Origin: an uncultured Lachnospiraceae bacterium
GTDB lineage: Bacteria; Bacillota; Clostridia; Lachnospirales; Lachnospiraceae
DNA: 44,260 bases
Direction of reading: 5' to 3'
NCBI GenBank assembly: GCA_934376945.1
Contig: CAKRPI010000005.1
Span: 1 to 44,260, forward strand
Shown: positions 5,880 to 15,073 of the stretch, piece after piece
Numbering within the stretch: position 1 is the stretch's first letter
Layout: each line of letters opens with the position of its first letter
The notes under the pieces: model-generated
Told to the model about the DNA's origin: nothing
Databases searched by the model: none
Seen by the model: the letters and a program-made list of their open reading frames with translations, nothing else
Program-made: the position numbers and the translations under genes

Positions 5880-6272
5880 CTAGAAGATTTCGTCAACCTC
5901 ATACTTGTGCGGGATGCCCTCATCCTTTCCTTTTCTTGTAAAAGTCTGAATCATGACCATATCACCATCAGAATCGTACAACGCAATTTCAGAAATTTCT
6001 TTTCCCACAAGGTCATTGTCTTCCAGCGTGGAGGCGTAGCGGCAGGTCGTATGGCCATCATTCACATAAACCGGCTCTTCCACATCTTTTCTCATCAATT
6101 CGCTGAAAAGCGCAGTTTCTTCTCCTGTTACAACTTTGGGTGTCCCGTTTTCATCCACGCCGCCATCACCCCATCCCATCTGTGCGATGGGTGACAATGC
6201 TTTTGTTCCGGCGTGGGCTTCGCAGAGTTTTTTTCTTCCAACTGCTGTAATCACTCCTTTAATTGCTGCCAT
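5880..6272 (-). CDS. Phage tail-collar fibre protein, N-terminal domain (DUF3751-like)
   Basis: 130 residues. The start AAIKGVITAVGRKKLCEAHAG followed by MGWGDGG and EISEIALYDSDGDMV matches the conserved N-terminal attachment domain of P2-like tail fibres (gpH type), which joins the fibre to the baseplate. Typical fibres are far longer; here the binding parts are on separate downstream genes. It follows gpI, the usual P2 order. Confidence 0.8.
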   Translation of the reverse strand: MAAIKGVITAVGRKKLCEAHAGTKALSPIAQMGWGDGGVDENGTPKVVTGEETALFSELMRKDVEEPVYVNDGHTTCRYASTLEDNDLVGKEISEIALYDSDGDMVMIQTFTRKGKDEGIPHKYEVDEIF

Positions 6273-6290
6273 AGTTTCATCCTTTCCGGC

Positions 6291-7226
6291 CTATTCAATA
6301 TACAGGCCACCATTTAATTTTCTTGTTCCATTTAACTTCCATTTCTGATCCAGATTGTTGATTATCGTTATTCTTGCGTCTCCGGTATCTGGTGCTGCCA
6401 CCGCATTCTCTTTTAACACTATGCTGCATTCTGTCTCCTGCTGCTGCGGTGATTCTATTTGAATTTCAAGTTTTCCTCTCTGATTGACCGCTGCATCCAA
6501 ATAGTGCCTTGACGTAACCCCTGCTATACAATCCTGCACACGCATTTCCGCCTGCATCACAAAGCCGAGATGTACCGGATATCGATTTGTATCACCTTCA
6601 AAACGCGATAGCTTCTTTCCGCCATTCAATAACCATTTTCCATCCAGCTTCATCTCAGTCCCCGGATACGCTGAAAAATGATTGCGGAAGGTTACCATTT
6701 CTTTCCACTGAACAGGCACCCTGAATTCTCCCTGGGTAATAAACATCAACAGTTCCAACCAGGAGCGAACATTTTTATATACTTCAATCTGATGTTTCAC
6801 ATCCGATGTGTAACCAGGCGAAAATTCCTGGTCTCCAGTCAGAGCATATGCCCGGAAGAAATAAGGATTTCCGCCATAGTCGTACCACTCTTCTATGTAA
6901 CCGCCATCCAGCACGGTTCCAAGAAATTCATCCAGCACTGACGGAGTCCCGGCGTGCATATACCACACCATCGTCTGAAGAACCAGTTTTTCCTTTATGC
7001 CGCGCGAAAAACTCTGATCATAATACTGGGTGCCAAGCTCCAGGGCCATGAGATCCAGAACCCGCTCCGGTACTCTGCTGAGTTCCGCGTAAATATGTAA
7101 GGTTTTCGCAAATTCCAGCATCTTTTTCTGCGCATTGGCAAAAGCATAACTGAGTGCTTTCGTCTCCGGCGTAACCAGGTTTACCGGGAGAATATCCTGC
7201 AGCGTTCCACTTTCTAGATCAATCAT
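6291..7226 (-). CDS. Baseplate/tail protein I (P2 gpI-like)
   Basis: 311 residues. LPVNLVTPETKALSYAFANAQKKMLEFAKTLHIYAEL and the later LMALELGTQYYDQSFS are typical of the tail protein I family (PF09684), which links baseplate wedges to fibres. The protein is longer than P2 gpI (about 176 aa); the extra C-terminal part (residues 200-311) contains two copies of a KLNG-type motif (MKLDGKWLLNGGKKLS, WKLNGTRKLNGG). It overlaps gpJ by 8 bp. Confidence 0.82.
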   Translation of the reverse strand: MIDLESGTLQDILPVNLVTPETKALSYAFANAQKKMLEFAKTLHIYAELSRVPERVLDLMALELGTQYYDQSFSRGIKEKLVLQTMVWYMHAGTPSVLDEFLGTVLDGGYIEEWYDYGGNPYFFRAYALTGDQEFSPGYTSDVKHQIEVYKNVRSWLELLMFITQGEFRVPVQWKEMVTFRNHFSAYPGTEMKLDGKWLLNGGKKLSRFEGDTNRYPVHLGFVMQAEMRVQDCIAGVTSRHYLDAAVNQRGKLEIQIESPQQQETECSIVLKENAVAAPDTGDARITIINNLDQKWKLNGTRKLNGGLYIE

Positions 7227-8364
7227 CCCTCAGTCCTCCATAATGCAGCGTAATCTTTTCCGGAAACGCAAGCTGTGACGGTTCAATTTGGGTGTATACC
7301 GGTGATGCAATCTCTACCGACTGTGCACCGGCCTGCATTACTTCATAAATCAGCCTGGCCGGAGTAACATCTCTTCCTACCTTCTTCTGCCAGGAGATAT
7401 ACGAATCTTTTGCTGCTTCCACCGCCTTCTTGATCGTCTCTTCCGCGCTTCTATTATCACTTGAAATGTAATAGGTAAACTCAATATTATAGCCAACCGC
7501 TTCTGGTTTCTTCACCACCACATGATCCGTCAACGGACGGATATTTCGATCCTGCAGATAATCCTCCAACTGTTTTATAAAACCATCATCAGGCAGTTCC
7601 CCGTCAACCGTAATATAAATGTCTACTTCTCCGGGAGCTTCACTCAATACACGGCACTCCCCAATCGCAGAATTGAAGGTCTTCACCCAGTATTCGTATG
7701 CTGCCAATGGACCGGCTGTAGAATAGCTGGCCGGAGACAAATAAATACGCTCCGCCAATTCCGCATCCGTCTCCCGGGCAGCGCCTCCAATGCTTACACC
7801 AATATTGGTTACACTCAGTGTGTATGGTAGCGGATCTACAAGAGATGCAATTTCACCAATTTTCAGTCCATTCCCATCTGTCCCGACAGTCTGGCACACA
7901 GCTGTTACCTCTGCTGTAAGTTCTCCCGGCTGAATCTTTGCCTCTTCTGCAGTTTCAAAGTACAAATCAATCCCTTTTACTCGCGTTCCCTTCGGTATGA
8001 TAGCTGTCTGGCTGATTTTCTCTGCAAGCGTGAACTGTAACGTAACCTGCGCAGGAACAGCTTCTTTTCTGGTTACACCTTTCAGGGCTCCCAGATTATC
8101 CAGATATTCCCCAGAACTGTATTTCAACAGTCCCATCTTCCCGGCCCTATCTTCATACTGATATCCCTGATACAGTGCCACAGCACATGCATATAAAATC
8201 ATCCGGAACGGATCTGCTGCTGCCAGAGTTACCGCTTTCCCGGTCAATTCCTTGTACCGATCCTCAAAATCCTGAATCATCTGTTCCTGCAGATCAGAAA
8301 ATGAAATATTGTCAATAAAACTGATATCCGGATAACCTCGGATGTTATTCATATCATTTGCCAT
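7219..8364 (-). CDS. Baseplate assembly protein J
   Basis: 381 residues of the baseplate_J family (PF04865): YSSGEYLDNLGALKGVTRK, then IGGAARETDAELAERIYLSP and a C-terminal PARLIYEVMQAGAQSVEIASP. In P2 and Mu it forms the baseplate wedge with gpW and gpI. The order gp25, J, I, fibre follows P2. Neighbours overlap or abut, so all are one transcript. Confidence 0.9.
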   Translation of the reverse strand: MANDMNNIRGYPDISFIDNISFSDLQEQMIQDFEDRYKELTGKAVTLAAADPFRMILYACAVALYQGYQYEDRAGKMGLLKYSSGEYLDNLGALKGVTRKEAVPAQVTLQFTLAEKISQTAIIPKGTRVKGIDLYFETAEEAKIQPGELTAEVTAVCQTVGTDGNGLKIGEIASLVDPLPYTLSVTNIGVSIGGAARETDAELAERIYLSPASYSTAGPLAAYEYWVKTFNSAIGECRVLSEAPGEVDIYITVDGELPDDGFIKQLEDYLQDRNIRPLTDHVVVKKPEAVGYNIEFTYYISSDNRSAEETIKKAVEAAKDSYISWQKKVGRDVTPARLIYEVMQAGAQSVEIASPVYTQIEPSQLAFPEKITLHYGGLRDD

Positions 8365-8373
8365 ACTGTCTCC

Positions 8374-8664
8374 TTATTTCACCGCACTGAAATAGATATG
8401 CACCACCATGCTCCCTTGAACATTTTTAAATTCTATGTCACTGATTTCAACACGGGGTTCATATTTTTCAACCTTCTTCAGCGCTTCCAGATAAAACAAA
8501 CTTTCCGCTACCTCTGGCGGCTCATCCAAACATTCCCATGATATTCCAAAATCACGGTCTGCAGGCTGACTGCCAGCTCTGGTAGCAAACAAATTTCCAA
8601 GCGTTCTCTGAAGTTCCACTTTCAGCTCAGAGCTTGCCTCAATGCTTAATTCGTATCTTGCCAT
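8374..8664 (-). CDS. Baseplate wedge protein, gpW/gp25 family
   Basis: 96 residues of the T4 gp25-like wedge family (PF04965): the N-terminal half carries LQRTLGNLFATRAGSQPADRDFGI, where gp25 proteins have their conserved R.G...DFGI block, and the C-terminal half is EPRVEISDIEF. It sits just before gpJ, the typical place, and would help assemble the contractile-tail baseplate. Confidence 0.82.
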   Translation of the reverse strand: MARYELSIEASSELKVELQRTLGNLFATRAGSQPADRDFGISWECLDEPPEVAESLFYLEALKKVEKYEPRVEISDIEFKNVQGSMVVHIYFSAVK

Positions 8665-8672
8665 GACTCACC

Positions 8673-9062
8673 TCACACATATTCCATCAGCGAAAGTGTA
8701 ACGGTTGCCTTGTAGATTTCTCCACCACGCAGAATAATATCGTAAGCCTGCGAGCATTTGGTAATGACCCATGGATGCTTTCCCATTCGCATTCTTCCAA
8801 GAACCAAATCATAAGCCTGAGAAGCTTCCGTCATTTCTTCAAGTGTACGCAACATGTTTTTGGGGTTTACGCCAAGAGATGCGTCCAGAGTAATCTCCAA
8901 TGAAAGCTTTTGCAGGTCTGCCCCGCCATATTCCACAAGCGGTTTTTGACTGATTCGATCAAGCGTGTTCCAGGTTGTCGATATTTCCCGTTTCATATTC
9001 TGGAATGTAAGCACCTTATGTCTCGATACCCGAAAACGAATATTTCCTAATATTCCAACCAT
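8673..9062 (-). CDS. Tail protein U (P2 gpU-like)
   Basis: 129 residues. RHKVLTFQNMKREISTTW, KPLVEYGGADLQKLSLEITL and HPWVITKCSQAYDIILRGG match the P2 gpU family (PF06995). In P2 it acts in tail completion. The start codon overlaps the stop of gpV by one base. Confidence 0.82.
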   Translation of the reverse strand: MVGILGNIRFRVSRHKVLTFQNMKREISTTWNTLDRISQKPLVEYGGADLQKLSLEITLDASLGVNPKNMLRTLEEMTEASQAYDLVLGRMRMGKHPWVITKCSQAYDIILRGGEIYKATVTLSLMEYV

Positions 9063-9496
9063 CAGACTTTTTCCTCCAACACCTCTACCTTTCTACGCAA
9101 TTCAATGAGTTCTGCCACCGTTATGCTTCCTGCTCCGGAACAAAATGATATTGCCGGCGCCATGAGTTTATATTCATTTTCCCGCACACTTTCCGTAATA
9201 CCAGCAGCAAATTCCTTCTGATAATTCATCCCTACTGGCGGTAAATCTGCTTCACCCCAAAAGCGCCCAAGAATAACTCCATTACTCGTATTCCCCGGCA
9301 AATGCAGCACAATCACCTGATCCCCCACTGACGGAGGTGCAAATTCCGCTCGGAAAGCAAACAGCTGAAGTTGACCGGTCGTACTATCGCGATCTGGATA
9401 ATAAACCTGTGCGGTTCCATGAGTGGCATCCACCGTTGATATCACTCCAACTCTGATCACATCTTCCATGATTTTCACCCCTGTTTCAAATCGCAT
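9062..9496 (-). CDS. Baseplate assembly protein V / spike (gpV-like)
   Basis: 144 residues with an OB-fold type start, RVGVISTVDATHGTAQVYYPDRDSTTGQL then VGDQVIVLHLPGNTSNGVILGRFW, characteristic of phage baseplate assembly protein V (PF04717). It likely forms the central spike that pierces the cell envelope. It overlaps gpD by 22 bp. The C-terminal helix ELIELRRKVEVLEEKV may trimerise. Confidence 0.83.
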   Translation of the reverse strand: MRFETGVKIMEDVIRVGVISTVDATHGTAQVYYPDRDSTTGQLQLFAFRAEFAPPSVGDQVIVLHLPGNTSNGVILGRFWGEADLPPVGMNYQKEFAAGITESVRENEYKLMAPAISFCSGAGSITVAELIELRRKVEVLEEKV

Positions 9497-10482
9497 TCCG
9501 ATATTCGTGATAACTGCACCTGCATTTCATAAGACTTCCGTGTGAGCGAATGCTGCACCGATTCCACAAAATAAATATCATCCATTTTTCCGAATCCAGA
9601 AATTCGAACAGTTTTGGTTGCTGCCAGAGACAAATATGGAGAAGTAATGAGACGCATAGTACTCGCTTTCCGATTTGCTTTCAAAAATATTCCTTCTCCA
9701 ATCAGTTTTGCGTCAGCCTCATTGTCGGCCTTCTGATTTGTTTGATATAGCCGTTCTTCTGTTCCAATCAGAACATCAACCATCTTCTTGGTTTTAGGAT
9801 TCTGATATTTTACTCGTACCCCGGTATAAGTTCCCTGCATAGTAGAATGATACTTCCAATCATTTACTGTATCAGGTGATAATGTGAGAATAGGCGCCTG
9901 AGTGAAATACCTACGATAATCCCAGATTACAAGTTTTTTTAAATAGACCTTATAACCCAGCCCATACTTTTCACACATTTTTTTCAAAAACTCACTATCC
10001 GGCTGATCACTCTGCTCTGTTTTCTCTATCTGAATATCGTCTGCCTCATAAACAAGTAAAAGTCCATATTTGGCAGCAATCTCCCCTGCAATTAACTGTA
10101 CTGTTGCGTTTTCCCAAGTTTTCGTATTTCCTTTCTCTTTAAAGCAGGAATCAACTGGGGCAGAAACTCCATCGATACTTGCACGCAATGGAGGTCCGCC
10201 AAACGTGAAATCATCAACCACAAAGGATCCACACAAAAACATCAGGCGTTCTCCTTCATAATTCCAATTTTCTGTTTTTATGCAAGGCTCTATAGTATCA
10301 CCGCGAATCGGCATCCATCCATTTATCCACTTCTGGTCACGATCCGACAGTTTGAAGGAAATTGTGTCCGACTGATCTACGCTATCCGTGTAAGAAAAGC
10401 TATCCATCACTGGAAACAAGTCGCTCCATGCCTCTACGCCATTGTAAATTACACTCATAGATTTTTTTCGCGTTTCTATCAC
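9475..10482 (-). CDS. Late control protein D / tail hub (gpD-like)
   Basis: 335 residues of the gpD family (PF05954): VIYNGVEAWSDLFPVMDSFSYTDSVDQSDTISFKLSDRD at the start, FGGPPLRASIDGVSAP, and a C-terminal RISGFGKMDDIYFVESVQHSLTR. It forms the baseplate hub below the tube, like T4 gp27. A GTG start is used, with AGGAGG 8 nt upstream. Confidence 0.87.
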   Translation of the reverse strand: MIETRKKSMSVIYNGVEAWSDLFPVMDSFSYTDSVDQSDTISFKLSDRDQKWINGWMPIRGDTIEPCIKTENWNYEGERLMFLCGSFVVDDFTFGGPPLRASIDGVSAPVDSCFKEKGNTKTWENATVQLIAGEIAAKYGLLLVYEADDIQIEKTEQSDQPDSEFLKKMCEKYGLGYKVYLKKLVIWDYRRYFTQAPILTLSPDTVNDWKYHSTMQGTYTGVRVKYQNPKTKKMVDVLIGTEERLYQTNQKADNEADAKLIGEGIFLKANRKASTMRLITSPYLSLAATKTVRISGFGKMDDIYFVESVQHSLTRKSYEMQVQLSRISECDLKQG

Positions 10483-10494
10483 AGTTTTTTCCTC

Positions 10495-10695
10495 CTATCG
10501 TCTCCAGGATGGAAGATCTTCTGATACTTCTGCTGGAAGTTCTGGTACTTTTATCACAACACCAGCCGGAAAGATAAAATAATCCAGAAGGTCAAAATTA
10601 CTGGCCATCAGGTAATCCAGATACTTTTCAGCTCCATATACTTTTTTCGCGATCATATCCCAGGTATCACCCTGTATCGTTCTGTATTCTTCCAT
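10495..10695 (-). CDS. Tail protein X (gpX-like, LysM fold)
   Basis: 66 residues: YRTIQGDTWDMIAKKVYGAEKYLDYLMASN then IFPAGVVIKVPELP, the LysM-like fold of P2 gpX (PF05489). It lies between tape measure and gpD as in other contractile tails. Confidence 0.88.
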   Translation of the reverse strand: MEEYRTIQGDTWDMIAKKVYGAEKYLDYLMASNFDLLDYFIFPAGVVIKVPELPAEVSEDLPSWRR

Positions 10696-10704
10696 AACGT
10701 CTCC

Positions 10705-13700
10705 TTAAAATGCTACCCGGTACTGTTCACGCTGGAAGCGCTCCATATATTCCACAAACTGTTCATATCCTGCTTTTAACCCAGATTCCAACTGTTCCGC
10801 TACATTTCCGCTTCCTTGAATCTGGATCACCGGACTGTATACTGGAGCGAAAGAATTCGTATTTTCGCTTGAAATACCATCCGTGAAATTTTTCTGCATC
10901 TCACCAAAATCATAAGCACCCAGCATGCGGCCCGTTTCCTGCCACAAACCGATTGACCGGTTTGAGCCATCAATTGGGATCGCCATCTCCGGGCTTTCCT
11001 CCGCAAACCATGACAGTGTAGGCTTGTCCATCAGACCGCCAGAAGCATGGTGCTCAATGTTTTTCGTAATGGTTCCAGTCAGGTTCCCTGCTCTGTACTG
11101 CGTCACGGTATTCAGCGAAATGGGAATCTCTGCCTGCACACCTCCGGCAAACGTGTCCTGAATGGTCTGCAAAATGCTCTTCGCAGCATCTTCCACCTCC
11201 GGATTTCTGGCTGTGATTGCTTCAATGGCAGCATCCGGAATCTGCCCGGTTTGCTGCTGTACCGTTGCAGTCAGCAATGCATAGTTTTCATCTGACGCAA
11301 TCTGGTTTCCAATCATCGTCCAGATGTCCTGAGAATCCCCCGTTGCCGCCCCCATCTCGGACAGCTCATCCAGCATATCCGTTACGATTGCGGACGGAGA
11401 TATTCCTGCAGTCTCCATCTGCTGTCTGAGCTGTTCCATATCTTCCTGTGCCGGAAGCATATTCTGTAACAGCATAGATATTGCATTTTTCGCATCTGCT
11501 GTCATGTCTGACGCATTCAGAACATCTGTAAACAGCTTTCCAAATGACGCAACAAACTGCTCCGGAGTCGTATTATTCTCCATGAGCCTCGGCAGTTCTT
11601 CCTGTATCTGTGCATTGATTGCATCAAGTGCTGGTCCAATTTCATCTCCATAGCTGTTCATGATCGCATCCCGCATGACACTGTATCCGTTGCTAATCAC
11701 CTCAGCCTGCTGATTATAATAGGCCGCCAGTGCTTCATTGGCTTTGGCATCAAACTCGGCCTGAGTAATGCCACCATCCATTCCCTTTTCCCCAGCCAGG
11801 CGCTGCGCATTCAGACTGGTGAGGATTTTCTGATAGGATTCATCGATTCCGGCATTTGCTTCTTCCGTGTATTCCTGGATAGACTGCTGCAGATTCTGGA
11901 AGGTATCTCCGGATAAAAGATCTGCGCCAGAATACTGTGCTCCAATCATCTGCAGCTTCGCTGCATTCTCGGCATCCGTGATCATGGATGTAATTTCTGA
12001 TATCCGCCCCAGATAATCGTCCACCAACTGCTGCTTCGGCAAATCCAGACCGTTGGCCGTGATATCCGCCATAACATTCTGAAGAGACTCTTCCAATGGC
12101 TGAAGCTGCTGATAAAGTGACTGGTAAAAAGTTCCACTGGATTCTGCCAACGCTGTTCCTGCTTCACTGTCTTCTCCAAATACCAGGCCAATGGCAACTT
12201 TCATTTCATAGCCACTGTTTGTTATATAATCCTGTGCATTCTTGAGATAGGAATCAATATTGTCCACATAGGACTGTGCATCATTCGCATCAAAATCAAA
12301 TCCCATTGACAGTTTCCAGTCTGATTTCCGGATTTCCGCCAAACTGCTCTGCATGGATAAAGCGAACTGTTTGGCCTCATCAGAAGCTGAATGAAAATTA
12401 TCCAGCTGTTCAAACAGACTTCCACCACCGCTTACAATATGCCGCGCCGCGTCATCCAGTTCTTCCACAGAAAGTGTGATATCTCCAAAATGCCGGTCCA
12501 GGTTTGCCCTGGCTGCTGATTTCTCTGCCGCCGTAATAGCGGTACTGATTCCCGCAATTCCGCCAATGACCAGACCTGCTGCCGCCACTGGCCATGCATT
12601 CACCATGCCAGACAATGTTCCGAACAGCTTCACGGCATTTTTCGCCGTCTGCACACCCTTGAATACTCCAAGAGCCACTGCAATTCCCGTCACAGTCCCC
12701 TGGATCACATTAGGATTCTGGATACACCACTTTCCAAATGAAACAAGCGGACCGAATGATTCTTCAATCCCGCTTTTAAAATTCTTTGCATATCTCTGGA
12801 TCGTTGGCATATCGGTTTTGAGTGTCTCCGTGACTTCTCCAACCCATTTTGTTGCATCCTGAGTCAGTTCCCGCAGTCCGCCGGAAAAGCCGCTGTATGC
12901 CTCGATTCCAAGTCCCTGTGCAGCACTGCCAAGCAGGGTTAAATCTCCTTTCAGGTTGTCCAATCGGACTTCAGACATTTTCTGCGCCGCGCCGGTGCTG
13001 TTGTCGATGGACTCAGCCAGTTTGTTGAAATCGGCATCAGATGCCGACAGGATTGCCAGCAGTCCGGACATGCCTTCTTTCCCGGCAATACCCGCTGCAT
13101 ACTCTGCCTTCTGTGCATCTGTCAGGCCATCGAATTTCTGGCGAAGTTCCTGCAGCAACTGTCGGTACGGCTTCATATTGCCACTACTGTCTGCAAGTGA
13201 CAGAGACAGCTTGTCCATGTATCCCTGCACCTGTTTGGTTGGCTTTGCAAGGTTGGTCAGCATAGCTCTCATAGCTGTACCGGCTTTTTCTGCCTTAATT
13301 CCGGCATTTGCCATCAAGCCGACACCAAGAGCCACATCTTCCACGGTATAGCCAAATGCTCCAGCCACCGGTGCAACATACTGGAATGTGTTTCCCATCA
13401 TTCCGACATTGGTGTTTGCATTCGCGGAAGCCTGCGCCAGAACATCCGCAAAGTGGGAGGATTCGCTGGCTTTCATTCCAAACGCAGTCATTGCATCAGT
13501 AACAATATCCGATACACTTCCAAGATCTTCTCCGGAAGCGGCTGCCAGATACATGATTCCCGGAAGTCCATTTAACATATCTTCCGTTTTCCAGCCAGCC
13601 ATAGCCATATATTCAAGCGCCTGACCCGCCTGTTCTGCCGTAAACTGGGTTGTTTCTCCCATTTCTTTCGCCAGAGCATTCAGTTTTTTCATATCCGCTT

Positions 13701-14034
13701 CGGATGCTTGGGAAATGGCCTGCACCGTACTCATCTGGCTCTCATATCCCATACCGATGGTACCAGCCGCCCCAAAGGCTGCCGTGATTCCTGCTGCTGC
13801 CATTTTCCCACCGGTCAACACTGCACCGAAAGCTTTGTCCGAAATGGATGCCAACGCATCAATCCCTTTGCCGCTCATGCCGCCGAACGAATTTTCAATG
13901 TCCTCTTTCGACAGCTTTGCCTTTTGGCTTAGCTTGTCAATCTGCTTCTGAGCTTCTTTGATCGATGCGGCAAGAGACGCATCCGTTCCTCCGGAGATCA
14001 TTATTTCAAGTTCATAATTTTTCTTTCCGGCCAC
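10705..14034 (-). CDS. Tail tape measure protein (TP901 family)
   Basis: 1109 residues, GTG start directly after the stop of the frameshifted chaperone. Residues 100-330 are the TP901 core (GMGYESQMSTVQAISQASEADMKKL; MGETTQFTAEQAGQALEYMAMAGW). A hydrophobic stretch at about 430-500 could insert in the host membrane. Helix-rich, coiled parts flank it. It sets tail length during assembly. At about 0.15 nm per residue this predicts a tail near 165 nm. Confidence 0.92.
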   Translation of the reverse strand: MAGKKNYELEIMISGGTDASLAASIKEAQKQIDKLSQKAKLSKEDIENSFGGMSGKGIDALASISDKAFGAVLTGGKMAAAGITAAFGAAGTIGMGYESQMSTVQAISQASEADMKKLNALAKEMGETTQFTAEQAGQALEYMAMAGWKTEDMLNGLPGIMYLAAASGEDLGSVSDIVTDAMTAFGMKASESSHFADVLAQASANANTNVGMMGNTFQYVAPVAGAFGYTVEDVALGVGLMANAGIKAEKAGTAMRAMLTNLAKPTKQVQGYMDKLSLSLADSSGNMKPYRQLLQELRQKFDGLTDAQKAEYAAGIAGKEGMSGLLAILSASDADFNKLAESIDNSTGAAQKMSEVRLDNLKGDLTLLGSAAQGLGIEAYSGFSGGLRELTQDATKWVGEVTETLKTDMPTIQRYAKNFKSGIEESFGPLVSFGKWCIQNPNVIQGTVTGIAVALGVFKGVQTAKNAVKLFGTLSGMVNAWPVAAAGLVIGGIAGISTAITAAEKSAARANLDRHFGDITLSVEELDDAARHIVSGGGSLFEQLDNFHSASDEAKQFALSMQSSLAEIRKSDWKLSMGFDFDANDAQSYVDNIDSYLKNAQDYITNSGYEMKVAIGLVFGEDSEAGTALAESSGTFYQSLYQQLQPLEESLQNVMADITANGLDLPKQQLVDDYLGRISEITSMITDAENAAKLQMIGAQYSGADLLSGDTFQNLQQSIQEYTEEANAGIDESYQKILTSLNAQRLAGEKGMDGGITQAEFDAKANEALAAYYNQQAEVISNGYSVMRDAIMNSYGDEIGPALDAINAQIQEELPRLMENNTTPEQFVASFGKLFTDVLNASDMTADAKNAISMLLQNMLPAQEDMEQLRQQMETAGISPSAIVTDMLDELSEMGAATGDSQDIWTMIGNQIASDENYALLTATVQQQTGQIPDAAIEAITARNPEVEDAAKSILQTIQDTFAGGVQAEIPISLNTVTQYRAGNLTGTITKNIEHHASGGLMDKPTLSWFAEESPEMAIPIDGSNRSIGLWQETGRMLGAYDFGEMQKNFTDGISSENTNSFAPVYSPVIQIQGSGNVAEQLESGLKAGYEQFVEYMERFQREQYRVAF

Positions 14035-14540
14035 CTATCTGCGCCTCCTTTGCCGTTCTCTCTCTGCTTTTTCCTGCTTCGCCTGTTCCTGCGCCGCGCT
14101 CATCATGGCAAGTGCCTGTCTCAGCGGAAGATCATAAAAAAATTGCGGTCCTGCCTTTGTGTACCGGCCGGCCGCAATATAAACCTGATTGAGCTGCTGA
14201 ATATCCGCAACGCAGCTTATTCCGTAAGATAGAAAAAACGATATACCCTGTTTTTGAGATACGCGGAATCCTTTGCCTTTAAATCCATGATTGCTTCCAC
14301 AGGATAACCACTCGCTCTTGATGCTACGATCTGTGCAAACAGAAGTGTTCCCTCCTGCATCACCGGACGGTCCCCGCCCAATGCTGCATATAAATCATAA
14401 ATTTCGTTGAGATCACGTCCAGTCATCTCCCGCAGTTTGCTCAGATCCAGTTTGGTAATGGTTACACCCTCATGCTCTACCGGCACGGAAAGTTCCAGTT
14501 CCAGATAATCTTTTTTCTTTACGCCATTTTCTTCTGCCAT
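14035..14540 (-). CDS. Tail assembly chaperone, -1 frameshifted long form (gpGT-like)
   Basis: A -1 shift at T TTT TTC (14232-14238) carries ribosomes past the TAA at 14217 into an open frame that continues ISCVADIQQLNQVYIAAG and ends in a basic tail QAKQEKAERERQRRRR before TAG at 14035. The added part is about 63 residues. The tape measure GTG follows the stop directly. This is the conserved G/GT arrangement of long-tailed phages; the extension normally recruits the tape measure protein. Not annotated by simple gene finders. Confidence 0.82.
14217..14540 (-). CDS. Tail assembly chaperone, short form (Mu gp41-like)
   Basis: 107 residues: LELELSVPVEHEGVTITKLDLSKLREMTGRDLNEIYDLY and SRASGYPVEAIMDLKAKDSAYLKNRVYRFFYL, the pattern of the phage tail assembly chaperone family (PF10109). 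It follows sheath and tube and precedes the tape measure. The last codons hold the slippery heptamer that makes the long form. Confidence 0.85.
   Translation of the reverse strand: MAEENGVKKKDYLELELSVPVEHEGVTITKLDLSKLREMTGRDLNEIYDLYAALGGDRPVMQEGTLLFAQIVASRASGYPVEAIMDLKAKDSAYLKNRVYRFFYLTE
14232..14238 (-). promoter_or_regulatory. Slippery heptamer for -1 frameshift
   Basis: The coding strand reads T TTT TTC with zero-frame codons TTT and TTC (both Phe), a canonical X XXY YYZ site, 12 nt before the zero-frame stop. Confidence 0.82.
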
Positions 14541-14552
14541 CCCGGCACCTCC

Positions 14553-15068
14553 TTAACACATATCCCGTACATCTTTCAGTACATCTTTTCCATTTACAAT
14601 AAACACTCCATTCAAGCGGTCAATCTCCAGCATGGTCTTTCCGTCAATAACGATTTTGTAATAGCTCAGTCCAAGCGTTACCTGAGAATCCATTTTCCCA
14701 CCGGCTTTCAGGGTTCCCGGAGTAAATTTCTTCACGACGCCACGTTCATAAATGCTGATCCGCTGGAATCCCGTTGCACCGGTTCCGGCATCCATGCCCT
14801 GTAATGCTCCCTTAACTACAATATCCACTGCCTCTGTCGGATCCATGACAGAAAATGCTCCCTGGCAGAGTGTCAGGAACTTAATGGTTGACTCCATATC
14901 ATCAATCAATCCAACTGCTGGAACATCCATATTTCCGCCAACTCCCGCGCCCTCAATGGTATCCGTCAGAAATGTAATCTCCGGCAAATCCTGCTCACTG
15001 GCCACGCCAATCAGTTCACTGCCGTTTTTATACACGTTGTAACGATTTACTAAATGTGTTTTTAACAT
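14553..15068 (-). CDS. Major tail tube protein (P2 FII-like)
   Basis: 171 residues: NRYNVYKNGSELIGVASEQDLPEITFLTDTIEGAGVGG at the start is typical of phage major tail tube proteins (PF04985). It polymerises to the inner tube within the sheath. The gene directly follows the sheath gene. Confidence 0.9.
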   Translation of the reverse strand: MLKTHLVNRYNVYKNGSELIGVASEQDLPEITFLTDTIEGAGVGGNMDVPAVGLIDDMESTIKFLTLCQGAFSVMDPTEAVDIVVKGALQGMDAGTGATGFQRISIYERGVVKKFTPGTLKAGGKMDSQVTLGLSYYKIVIDGKTMLEIDRLNGVFIVNGKDVLKDVRDMC

Positions 15069-15073
15069 CGCGC

